Below are positions 8,862 to 16,386 of a stretch of DNA of 27,776 nucleotides, in pieces. Location: the NCBI GenBank assembly GCA_937902445.1, contig CALELJ010000023.1:1-27776 (forward strand), written 5' to 3'. The stretch comes from an uncultured Treponema sp. GTDB lineage: Bacteria; Spirochaetota; Spirochaetia; Treponematales; Treponemataceae. Below the pieces are notes generated by a model. The model was not told the DNA's origin. It did not search any database and saw nothing but the letters and a program-made list of their open reading frames with translations. Numbering within the stretch: position 1 is the first letter of the stretch; each line of letters begins with the position of its first letter. The translations under genes and the position numbers were made by a program.

Positions 8862-9536
8862 ATGTCACTTTTTTCCGTTGAAAACATTACATGCTACTCC
8901 CGGAACATGACACCACTGCTGAAGGGCGTTTCCTTTGACATTGAAAAAGGTTCCGTGATCCAGCTGGACGGAAAATCAGGAAGTGGAAAAACAACACTGA
9001 TGAAGATTACCGCGGGAATTGTCGTCCCAACATCGGGGACCGTGTTTTTTGAAGGTACCGACATCCACAGTATGAACGACAGACAGAACAAAGCTTTCAG
9101 AAAAAGGATGGCATTCATTTTTCAGGATTCCGCACTGTGGGCAAACCAGAATATTTTCCAGAACCTTTCACTTCCGTTGCAGATCCATTATCCGGACATG
9201 CCGCTGCAGGACAGAATTCATGAAGTGAAAAACATCTGCCATCTGGTAAATTACGAACGTTCCCTGGAGCTAAGGCCCGCCGACCTTTCCATGGGAGAAC
9301 AGAAAAAAGTAGCTTTTGCCAGAGCCCTGATATTGAGACCCGAGATCCTGTTTCTTGATGAAGTCACGGAATCTCTTGATGTCAAGGCAGTCGCAAACGT
9401 CCTTGAAATTCTACACAATTTTGTGGAAGCCGGAAACACAATGGTTTTCATCAGCCACAGTCCAGGCTTTGTAAAGGAATTTCCTGCAAGAAAAATAGTT
9501 ATGAAAGAGGGATTCATAAATGAAATTCAAGATTAA
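8862..9536 (+). CDS. mlaF: MlaF-type ABC transporter ATPase
   Basis: ATPase of the Mla-type lipid transporter, 224 residues, expected to pair with MlaE on the cytoplasmic face. Walker A is GKSGSGKTT (residues 37-45), the Q-loop is in IFQDSALW, the signature reads LSMGEQKK instead of LSGGQ, Walker B is ILFLDEVTE, and the switch His is in FISHS. The common DEPT after Walker B is DEVT here, but the catalytic Glu is kept. It begins 8 bp after mlaE and overlaps mlaD by 17 bp, which suggests translational coupling. Confidence 0.88.
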   Translation: MSLFSVENITCYSRNMTPLLKGVSFDIEKGSVIQLDGKSGSGKTTLMKITAGIVVPTSGTVFFEGTDIHSMNDRQNKAFRKRMAFIFQDSALWANQNIFQNLSLPLQIHYPDMPLQDRIHEVKNICHLVNYERSLELRPADLSMGEQKKVAFARALILRPEILFLDEVTESLDVKAVANVLEILHNFVEAGNTMVFISHSPGFVKEFPARKIVMKEGFINEIQD

Positions 9537-10473
9537 GCATGCCGATCAGATTGTCGGATTGTTTTCACTCATAGCCATCGTTGGGCTCATCGCGCTGATT
9601 TTTTCCATCGGCGTATCCCAGAAATGGTTTGAAAAAAAATACAGCTACTACAGCATCTTTGAAAATTCCAGCGGGCTTGCCGTCGGAAAGGAACTGACCT
9701 ACAAAGGTTTTTCCATTGGAAAAGTAAAATCCATTTCCCTCGAAGGATCCATGGTGCGCGTAAACTACTACATCCTTGCCGAATACGCAGAATACGTTCG
9801 TCAGTATTCACTTGTTGAATTCGCATCGAGTCCATTTGGTTCATCCTTTGTCTTCCACCCTGGCGAAGGCACGGAACTCATAGAAAGCGGCAGTGAAATC
9901 TACAGAACAGATTCGGAACAGGGACTGGACTATATTGCAAAAGGCAACATCTACATAGAAGGAAGTTCAGACTCAATCGCCCTCATACTGAACAAAGTGA
10001 CTTCCCTCGTAGACAACGTGAACTTTCTCATTTTCCAGCTGAACGAAGCATTCACGGGTACAGACAAGACGGAACTGGGACGGTTCTTTAAAAACCTGGA
10101 CAACGTGATTGCGGATGCAGACGGAATTCTTTCCGGCACAGGCGGAACTGAAATAAACAAAATTCTTGCGAACATCTCAGACATACTCGCGGAAATCAAC
10201 ACCGAAGGAATAGCATCGGTTCTTGGCCCGGAGCTTTCAAAAAACATCGAGGCCATCATGGGCAATCTTGAGTCGGTTTCAAGCAGTGCGGCACATCTCA
10301 TGGGCAATGCGGATCCTCAGGTAAACGAGCTTCTGACCCAGCTGAACCAGGCACTTGTCCAGGTAAGGGACATCCTCAGCGGAGTAAAGAACATTGGATT
10401 CATCAACAAGCGCATTGAGGAACGTTCCACTTCAAACACCACAACGATCCAGCTTAGAAACACGGAGTTCTGA
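9520..10473 (+). CDS. mlaD: MCE-domain (MlaD-type) lipid-binding protein
   Basis: Membrane-anchored periplasmic substrate-binding component of the MCE transporter, 317 residues. One N-terminal helix (residues ~10-32) is followed by an MCE domain (about 40-115) with the family segment SSGLAVGKELTYKGFSIGKV. The rest is a long predicted helical region (about 150-300). This layout recalls MCE proteins whose helices form a tunnel or hexamer stalk. An AGAGGG ribosome binding site lies inside the end of mlaF. Confidence 0.88.
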   Translation: MKFKIKHADQIVGLFSLIAIVGLIALIFSIGVSQKWFEKKYSYYSIFENSSGLAVGKELTYKGFSIGKVKSISLEGSMVRVNYYILAEYAEYVRQYSLVEFASSPFGSSFVFHPGEGTELIESGSEIYRTDSEQGLDYIAKGNIYIEGSSDSIALILNKVTSLVDNVNFLIFQLNEAFTGTDKTELGRFFKNLDNVIADADGILSGTGGTEINKILANISDILAEINTEGIASVLGPELSKNIEAIMGNLESVSSSAAHLMGNADPQVNELLTQLNQALVQVRDILSGVKNIGFINKRIEERSTSNTTTIQLRNTEF

Positions 10474-10475
10474 CG

Positions 10476-11348
10476 ATGAAAAAAAACAGCCTGAAAACTT
10501 TTACAACACTCCTTATTTTGTTGTCGCTTGCGTCATCTTCCTTTGGAGCAAAACCAAAAAAGCCCATGAAGGTTTCTGCCATCGCGGAAAATGCTTCCGG
10601 CATCTACGAGCTTGCCAATTCCGAGATTGCATCGGCCCATTACCTGCAGGCGGAAGAACACCTTGACGAGGCGGCAAAGCTTTCCTTTTCCGTGGACAAC
10701 ATCGACCTCCTCTGCAAAATCTCCCTTTCACGCGCCGTCATCAAATACTACACGAATTCATCTCCTCAGGAATACCTTGCCAAGGCAAAAAAATATGCGT
10801 CCAGATCTTCAGACAGCGCTTTTCTCCTTGCTGTCTGCCGCCTCTACGAAATGGATCTTGTAAGTTCAACAGTGGACATGAATTCCCTTGCTGAACTTGA
10901 AAAGCAGTTCCTGAAGCAGCCCTACTATCTTTCATATCTCTACAGGATCAAGGGCAACTATCTTGCAAAAAATTCGGAGTACAAAAAAGCTGAACTTGCA
11001 TACCTTAAGGCGGCAGAAATCCATGCAGGCGAAGCCCTCATCACAGAAATAGGCCTGGACTGGTATTCGATTGCCAGAATGAGAAGCGTTGACGGAAACA
11101 GAAAAGGAGCACTGGAGGCTATAGAAAACGCCTTGAAGTATGACCGGGATGCGGAAAACACCTCCGCCATAGCAAGCGACTATTTTGCAAGGGCAATGAT
11201 CCTGGTAAAAGGGAATCCTGACAGAGAAGAAATAAGATCAGCCATCGACGATGCCGACTGGGCAAGAGAAATTTTCACTTCAGGCGGATATGATGCCATG
11301 GCTGAAAAATGCCGTCTTTTCATTGAGGAACATTCCGCCTCAAAGTAG
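10476..11348 (+). CDS. Periplasmic TPR-like protein of the mla operon
   Basis: Unnamed 290-residue protein with a Sec signal peptide (residues 1-25, Lys-rich start, hydrophobic core, likely cut after SSFGA). There is no lipobox Cys. The mature part is helical, with TPR-like pairs such as YLQAEEHLDEAAKL, YKKAELAYLKAAEIH and RKGALEAIENALKYD. It starts 2 bp after the mlaD stop, so it is very likely made with the transporter. A periplasmic partner or scaffold for MlaD is a reasonable inference from position. It does not look like MlaC or MlaB. No terminator is evident in the 44 bp before birA. Confidence 0.75.
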   Translation: MKKNSLKTFTTLLILLSLASSSFGAKPKKPMKVSAIAENASGIYELANSEIASAHYLQAEEHLDEAAKLSFSVDNIDLLCKISLSRAVIKYYTNSSPQEYLAKAKKYASRSSDSAFLLAVCRLYEMDLVSSTVDMNSLAELEKQFLKQPYYLSYLYRIKGNYLAKNSEYKKAELAYLKAAEIHAGEALITEIGLDWYSIARMRSVDGNRKGALEAIENALKYDRDAENTSAIASDYFARAMILVKGNPDREEIRSAIDDADWAREIFTSGGYDAMAEKCRLFIEEHSASK

Positions 11349-11352
11349 TCTA

Positions 11353-11382
11353 TTGACCTTATGGCATCAAATTCGTTAACCT
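11353..11382 (+). promoter_or_regulatory. Possible birA/biotin operon promoter
   Basis: TTGACC (11353-11358), 18-bp spacer, weak -10 TAACCT (11377-11382). Transcription would start close to the ATG at 11393. The -10 part lies inside the left arm of the inverted repeat described next. Confidence 0.4.
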
Positions 11383-11404
11383 ACTGATATCAATGGTTAA
11401 CGAA
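11372..11404. promoter_or_regulatory. Predicted BirA operator over the birA start codon
   Basis: A perfect 10-bp inverted repeat, TTCGTTAACC (11372-11381) and GGTTAACGAA (11395-11404), is separated by 13 bp. The inner arms match the known bacterial BirA box form TTGTwAACC...GGTTwACAA, although the spacer is shorter than the 16 bp of E. coli bioO. The right arm covers codons 1-4 of birA. Binding would cover both the promoter and the translation start, giving autoregulation and biotin control of the whole operon. Confidence 0.8.
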
Positions 11405-12340
11405 AAAGCCTCAACAAAATCCAGAATACTCGAAATTCTAAGAAACAGCAGCAATCCTGTAACAGGCGACACCATAGCAGGTGAGACCGGTGTATCACGA
11501 GTCGCCGTCTGGAAGGCCGTTCAGTCACTGCAGAATTCAGGCTATGACATACAGTCCAACAGAAACGGATATATTCTCTCAAGGGATCTTGAAGACAGTC
11601 TTTTCCCATGGGAATTCGGCAAAGGGGAATCCTGCTTTTCTCATTTTACGGAAACTGATTCAACCATGATTCAGGGACGCATTGCCGCGGAAGGATGTCA
11701 AAAGGGTGAGCTTAAAGTAATCACCGCAGACAGCCAGACAATGGGACAGGGACATGCGGACCATAAATGGACAACAACAAAAGGCTCTATTGCATGCACC
11801 ATGGTTTCAAAGGAAAATGTTCCGCTTTATGAAAGCCACAGATTCGTCATGGCATGTCAGATAGCCACGGCCAGAACATTGGAAAAACACAGCGGAAGGA
11901 AAATTTCTCTCAGATGGCCCAATGACATATGGACAGACAAAGGAAAGGCCGGCGGAATCCTTGATGACCTGAGTGCAACAGGTTCCTTCACAAACTGGAT
12001 AAATCTTGGCCTTGGAATAAACCTTTCTTCAAAACCAAAACTCAAGGGAACAGACTGCATCTTTGGTTCAGATACTAAAGTACTCAGAAAGGAAATTCTA
12101 AAAGAGATTGTCGATGAACTGAAAAACGAAATCTCACTGGCAAAGGAAAACAGCAGCACCCTTGAAAAGCAGTGGAACCTTTACTGCCCCGACATCGGGA
12201 AAAAGTTCCGGGTGAAAGATTCGGAAAAATCCATTGACTTCAAGGGCATCAACGCCTATGGCTTTGCAATTACGGAATGCAGGGGAGAAGAAAAACTCTA
12301 CCCGCCCTGCTCCATAAATTTATTAAAAACGGAGTACTAA
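11393..12340 (+). CDS. birA: BirA: biotin operon repressor with divergent biotin-protein ligase domain
   Basis: Predicted biotin-responsive repressor of 315 residues. Residues ~7-62 form a winged HTH (ILEILRNSS through SRVAVWKAVQSL). Next comes a BPL/LplA-fold catalytic domain with ETDST, RWPNDIW and the lysine motif KAGGILDD. A short C-terminal SH3-like domain follows. The biotinyl-AMP loop, GRGRRGRKW in E. coli BirA (115-123), reads GQGHADHKW at residues 118-126, so every arginine of the loop is replaced. Loss of R118 in E. coli makes BirA release biotinyl-AMP, so ligase activity or ligand choice here may differ. It heads the biotin transport and synthesis operon and lies under its own predicted operator. 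Repressor role is well supported; ligase activity is uncertain. Confidence 0.9.
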   Translation: MVNEKASTKSRILEILRNSSNPVTGDTIAGETGVSRVAVWKAVQSLQNSGYDIQSNRNGYILSRDLEDSLFPWEFGKGESCFSHFTETDSTMIQGRIAAEGCQKGELKVITADSQTMGQGHADHKWTTTKGSIACTMVSKENVPLYESHRFVMACQIATARTLEKHSGRKISLRWPNDIWTDKGKAGGILDDLSATGSFTNWINLGLGINLSSKPKLKGTDCIFGSDTKVLRKEILKEIVDELKNEISLAKENSSTLEKQWNLYCPDIGKKFRVKDSEKSIDFKGINAYGFAITECRGEEKLYPPCSINLLKTEY

Positions 12341-12341
12341 A

Positions 12342-12899
12342 ATGAACGGTAAATTCAAACGACTTGTATTGAGCGCACTTTTTGCGGCTTTGACTGCGGC
12401 AGGATGTTTCATCATCATACCTCTTCCCGGTGGAATTCCAATTGTCATCCAGGACATGATGGCCATGCTGTCCGGTCTTGTTCTTGGGCCTCTTTACGGA
12501 ACCATTTCAGTGGCCGTATTCCTCATCCTCGGTGCCATTGGACTTCCTGTCTTTTCCGGAAAAGCCGGTCTTCACGTTCTTACATCCGGCCCGTCATGCG
12601 GTTTCCTTGTGGGATACATGGTCGGCGCATTTGTCGGAGGAATGATTCTTTCCATTCTTCTTAAGCGCGATAAAGAATATTCAAATTCAAGGCAGTACAT
12701 CTCAATTTCCATCGCAGCCCTTGCCGCAACAGTGACCGTATTCCTTCTGGGAATTCTTGGCTTCATGCATGTGACCGGCAAATCCTTCACGGAATCAATA
12801 CCGTTCATCGTTCTTCCATTCATTCCCGGAAACACAATCAAACTTGTGCTGATGGTATTTCTGGCAAAAAAACTCCGCCGCACCGTAATGCTTGGCTAA
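12342..12899 (+). CDS. bioY: BioY biotin-binding S-component of ECF transporter
   Basis: Integral membrane substrate-capture subunit for biotin, 185 residues with about six hydrophobic segments. Family features include the N-terminal AALTAAGCFIIIPLPGGIPI, GLVLGPLYG, GAIGLPVFSG and the C-terminal PFIPGNTIKLVL. It starts 1 bp after the birA stop behind a GGAG ribosome binding site. The ATPase and T-component follow at once, so this is a complete dedicated (group I) ECF importer and BioY probably does not depend on a shared energising module. Confidence 0.93.
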   Translation: MNGKFKRLVLSALFAALTAAGCFIIIPLPGGIPIVIQDMMAMLSGLVLGPLYGTISVAVFLILGAIGLPVFSGKAGLHVLTSGPSCGFLVGYMVGAFVGGMILSILLKRDKEYSNSRQYISISIAALAATVTVFLLGILGFMHVTGKSFTESIPFIVLPFIPGNTIKLVLMVFLAKKLRRTVMLG

Positions 12900-12902
12900 T
12901 CT

Positions 12903-13616
12903 ATGAAAGCGATCGAAGTACAGAACGTAACGAAAATATTCCCGGATAAAACCAAGGCATTGGAAGACATTTCCTTTTCCATCGAGGAAGGAAAATTCGC
13001 CGTCATTGCAGGTTCCAATGGTTCCGGGAAAAGCGTGCTCATGAGCCTCATTGCAAAACTCGATGAGCCTACAAAAGGAAAGATCATTACAAAAAGTCAT
13101 GCAGGACTTGTCTTTCAGGATGCCGATGCCCAGATACTTGGTGAAACAGTCGAGGAAGATGTTGCTTTCGGAGCAAAAAACTGCGGCCTCAAAAAAAATG
13201 AGGTTACCCAGAGAATCGACTCATCGCTGAAAGCAACGGGACTCATGTACAAAAAATCTTCTCCGTCACGTACCCTTTCAGGCGGAGAAAAAAGAAGACT
13301 TGCAGTTGCCGGAATTCTTGCAATGAACAGGGACATCTTCATTTTTGACGAACCCTACGCAAACCTTGACTGGCCCGGTGTAAAGCATGTCAACGAAATT
13401 CTTGTCCAGCTGAAAAGCGAAAAAAAGACAATAATCGTTCTCACCCATGAGCTTGAAAAAGTTCTTTCCCTTGCGGACACTTTCATCGTCCTTGATAAAG
13501 GCAGAATCCGTTTCGACGGAACTGTTGAAGACGGCCTTAAGGAAAACCTTGAGCAGTGGAGCATCAGAAATCCACTTACCGGCGGAATGAAAAAAGAGGA
13601 TCTTGTATGGCTGTAG
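12903..13616 (+). CDS. bioM: BioM: ECF transporter ATPase for biotin
   Basis: CbiO-type ATPase of 237 residues that powers biotin uptake together with BioY and BioN. Walker A is GSNGSGKS (37-44), the Q-loop is VFQDADAQI, the signature is LSGGEKRR, Walker B is IFIFDEP and the switch His is in LTHE. VFQDADAQI is characteristic of ECF A-components. The start lies 3 bp after bioY, and its 3' end overlaps bioN by 10 bp. Confidence 0.92.
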   Translation: MKAIEVQNVTKIFPDKTKALEDISFSIEEGKFAVIAGSNGSGKSVLMSLIAKLDEPTKGKIITKSHAGLVFQDADAQILGETVEEDVAFGAKNCGLKKNEVTQRIDSSLKATGLMYKKSSPSRTLSGGEKRRLAVAGILAMNRDIFIFDEPYANLDWPGVKHVNEILVQLKSEKKTIIVLTHELEKVLSLADTFIVLDKGRIRFDGTVEDGLKENLEQWSIRNPLTGGMKKEDLVWL

Positions 13617-14272
13617 AAATGTTCTGCTACAGAAACAGAAATTCAGTTCTCTCAAGAATTCCTGCCCTCGCAAAACTCATCTTCATATTTATCCTCTGCA
13701 TCAGCGTGTTCATGGACTGCAGCTGGGAAAAACTGAAGCTTGGCATCTGCTTTTTTTTAACGGTCATTCTTTTCATTCTTGGCAAATGCAATTTCAAAAC
13801 CGTCACCGCAATGAAATACGTGCTTACCATCGGAACCCTGATCCTGCTTCTAAGGTCCTTCACATACACACCGGAAGCATCCATAAACGTGGAAGGTTTC
13901 TGGTCCGGTGTTGAATACACAGTGCGGCTTTTCATAACGGCTCTTGCATGCCAGATAATTTTTGAAACGACTTCACCGATGCAGATTCAGGGAGCACTTG
14001 AGTCAGTGGAAAACACGGTGGCAAAAATAGTTCCGCCTGTAAAAAAAATCCACGCAGCACTGTTGATCTCGCTTGCCATAAATTTCATGCCCATGGTTTT
14101 TGAGACATGGAACAAAATACAAAGGGCCTCCCTTGCAAGAAGCCGCAAAACCCGGAACCCTTTCATCGCCATAAGAAATTCAATGGCACAGTTTGAAGCT
14201 CTTTTTTCCTGCCTTCTTTTTAAGGCGGAGATAAAACGCAGGGCAATATTGAACAGAGGAAACTATGATTGA
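13607..14272 (+). CDS. bioN: BioN: ECF transporter T-component
   Basis: EcfT-type transmembrane coupling protein of 221 residues linking BioM to BioY. Hydrophobic helices fill the first ~120 residues. The C-terminal cytoplasmic part has the T-component coupling motifs, ARSRKTRNP and the Arg-rich segment EIKRRAILNRG. An in-frame ATG at 13556 exists, but the ATG at 13607 has GAGGA 6 nt upstream and gives the normal family length. It overlaps bioM by 10 bp and bioB by 8 bp. Confidence 0.9.
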   Translation: MAVEMFCYRNRNSVLSRIPALAKLIFIFILCISVFMDCSWEKLKLGICFFLTVILFILGKCNFKTVTAMKYVLTIGTLILLLRSFTYTPEASINVEGFWSGVEYTVRLFITALACQIIFETTSPMQIQGALESVENTVAKIVPPVKKIHAALLISLAINFMPMVFETWNKIQRASLARSRKTRNPFIAIRNSMAQFEALFSCLLFKAEIKRRAILNRGNYD

Positions 14273-15233
14273 AGAACTGAAGAAAAAAATAATCGGACAG
14301 AATTACAGCATCACACGTGAAGAAGCACTGGCACTTTTTAACCAGCCCTTGGAGGAACTTGCAAAGGCTGCAAACGAAATCCGTATTGCATGTGCTCCAA
14401 AAACAACAAGCGTATGTTCCATCATCAGTGCAAAACAGGGAAAGTGCAGCGAAAACTGCAAGTACTGTGCACAAAGCGCCCACTGGGAAACAGGATGTTC
14501 CTGTCATGGAATGATAACACCGGAAGCTGCAGTTCCACAGTGCAGAAAGGCAATCGAAAACAGGGTCTCAAGACTTTCACTTGTAACAAGCGGACGTGGA
14601 CTGAAAGGAAGTGAATTCAACCAGGCATTGGAATGCTTCAGGGAAATAAAAAAAGCAACGGAAGGCAAACTTCTTCTTTGCGCATCTCACGGAATACTTA
14701 CCTACGGCCAGATGGTTCAGCTTAAGGAAGCAGGAGTCGTAAGATACCACCACAACATTGAAACCAGCAGAAACCACTATGCTAAAATCTGTACGACCCA
14801 TACTTTTGAAGAAAGAATCGAAACAATAAAAAATGCAAAGAAGGCAGGCCTTGAAATATGCTGCGGCGGAATCATAGGCATGGGAGAAACACTGGAAGAC
14901 CGCATTGATTTTGCAATGACCATCAGGGATCTTGATGTTCAGTCTGTTCCGGTAAACATCCTGAATCCAATTCCAGGAACTCCACTTGAAAATATCGAAA
15001 AGATTTCAAAGGAAGAGGCGCTGAAAACCATCGCAGTATTCCGCTTCATAATGCCGTCACAGTTCATCCGTTGTGCAGCCGGAAGAAAAGCACTTGGCAA
15101 AAACGGACGCGATGCATTTTTAAGCGGAGCCAACGCACTCATCAGCGGTGACTTTCTTACAGTCGAAGGAAGCACAAACATGGAAGACATTGAAATGCTT
15201 GAAGAACTTGGACTTGGGATAGAAGAGTTCTAA
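14265..15233 (+). CDS. bioB: Biotin synthase (radical SAM)
   Basis: Inserts sulfur into dethiobiotin to form biotin. The radical-SAM cluster motif is CSENCKYC with Cys61, Cys65 and Cys68. RYHHNIETSRNHY is the family YNHNLDTS segment and IRCAAGR carries the cluster-binding Arg. Length of 322 residues is normal. No bioF, bioA or bioD lies in the window, so the cell may import dethiobiotin through BioY-BioM-BioN, or the other genes may lie elsewhere. Overlap with bioN indicates coupled translation. Confidence 0.96.
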   Translation: MIEELKKKIIGQNYSITREEALALFNQPLEELAKAANEIRIACAPKTTSVCSIISAKQGKCSENCKYCAQSAHWETGCSCHGMITPEAAVPQCRKAIENRVSRLSLVTSGRGLKGSEFNQALECFREIKKATEGKLLLCASHGILTYGQMVQLKEAGVVRYHHNIETSRNHYAKICTTHTFEERIETIKNAKKAGLEICCGGIIGMGETLEDRIDFAMTIRDLDVQSVPVNILNPIPGTPLENIEKISKEEALKTIAVFRFIMPSQFIRCAAGRKALGKNGRDAFLSGANALISGDFLTVEGSTNMEDIEMLEELGLGIEEF

Positions 15234-15255
15234 CTGGAAACATCCAACCGCAAAA

Positions 15256-16386
15256 ATGGCAAACGCATTCATAATAAACGGACTTAGGACTTTCATAGGC
15301 CTGAAGAACAAGGCATACAAAAACATTCCGGCAGAAGATCTTGCGGCAGAAGTTTTAAAGGCATTGAACCATAAAAACATCGCACAGGAAATAGCACCAG
15401 AAATGGTAATAGCCGGAAACTGCACAAGCGGAGGCGGAAACCTTGCACGGCTTGCACTTCTCAAGGCAGGACTTGGTGACTACATTCCGGGAATCACAAT
15501 CGATGCCCAATGTACCTCAGGACTTGAAAGCATAATCGCAGGCTATGCAAGAATCAAGTCAGGAATCAACTCGGTTGTAATCTGCGGAGGTGCTGAAAGC
15601 GCTTCGACCCGCTGCATCCGTTCCTACAATTCAAACCATCCAAACTTTGATCCAGGCAAAGCTGACAACTCCTATGTTTCGGCCCAGTTCATTCCGGAAA
15701 CTTTCTGTGAAAATTCCATGATTATCAGCGCAGACGAAACCTGCAGAAAACATGGATTTACTACAGAAGATCTAATTGCGCCCGCTATTGAAAGCCATAA
15801 GAAGGCCGTGGAATCCAGGGAAATAATCAAATCACTTGCGCTTCCGGTTTTTGGACTGGAGAAAGACGAGGGCATCCGAAATTCAATTTCCTCAAAATTA
15901 ATTGAAAGACTTCCACCGGTCATTGAAGGCGGAATAACCAACGCCGCCACCAGCTGCCTTTTCAATGACGGAGCGGCATTCATTACGATCGCGGATGAAA
16001 CCGCTGCAAAAAAAATCAGCGGGACTCTCTTCAAAATCTGCGATGGGATTACAGTCGGAAGCTCACGATTTCTTAGTCCTGAAAGCATGATTATTGCTAT
16101 CGAAAAACTCATCGAAAAATCAGGAATCGATGAATCCAAAATCGACAGAATCGATTACAACCAGGCCTTTGCCTGCCTTGACCTTCTTTACAAAAAAAGA
16201 TTTTCAAAACCTTCCAATGATTTTGGAGGCGCCCTTGCCTACGGACATCCCTACGGAGCATCCGGCGCCATAGTTCTTCTTCATCTGATGAAGGCCCTTG
16301 AACATTTTGACGAACGCTACGGAATTGCTGCCGTACCAGCCGCAGGAGGGATTGCAAGCGCCCTTCTCATCGAGAGGATGAAATGA
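15256..16386 (+). CDS. Thiolase-fold enzyme of the biotin operon (YhfS-like), missing the second Cys
   Basis: Thiolase-superfamily protein of 376 residues. The nucleophile Cys86 is in DAQCTSGLES, Asn302 is in YNQAFA (normally NEAF), and His331 is in GGALAYGHPYGASGA. The final catalytic motif, normally CIGGG, reads PAAGG from Pro361, so the proton-transferring Cys of true thiolases is absent. The remaining Cys-His-Asn set resembles KAS III or HMG-CoA synthase chemistry. It follows bioB by 22 bp and overlaps the acyl-CoA ligase gene by 4 bp. B. subtilis has BirA-controlled yhfU-yhfT-yhfS (BioY, acyl ligase, thiolase), so this pair looks like the same association. The substrate is unknown; a role in a pimeloyl-type precursor or in fatty acid metabolism is inference. 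Confidence 0.82.
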   Translation: MANAFIINGLRTFIGLKNKAYKNIPAEDLAAEVLKALNHKNIAQEIAPEMVIAGNCTSGGGNLARLALLKAGLGDYIPGITIDAQCTSGLESIIAGYARIKSGINSVVICGGAESASTRCIRSYNSNHPNFDPGKADNSYVSAQFIPETFCENSMIISADETCRKHGFTTEDLIAPAIESHKKAVESREIIKSLALPVFGLEKDEGIRNSISSKLIERLPPVIEGGITNAATSCLFNDGAAFITIADETAAKKISGTLFKICDGITVGSSRFLSPESMIIAIEKLIEKSGIDESKIDRIDYNQAFACLDLLYKKRFSKPSNDFGGALAYGHPYGASGAIVLLHLMKALEHFDERYGIAAVPAAGGIASALLIERMK

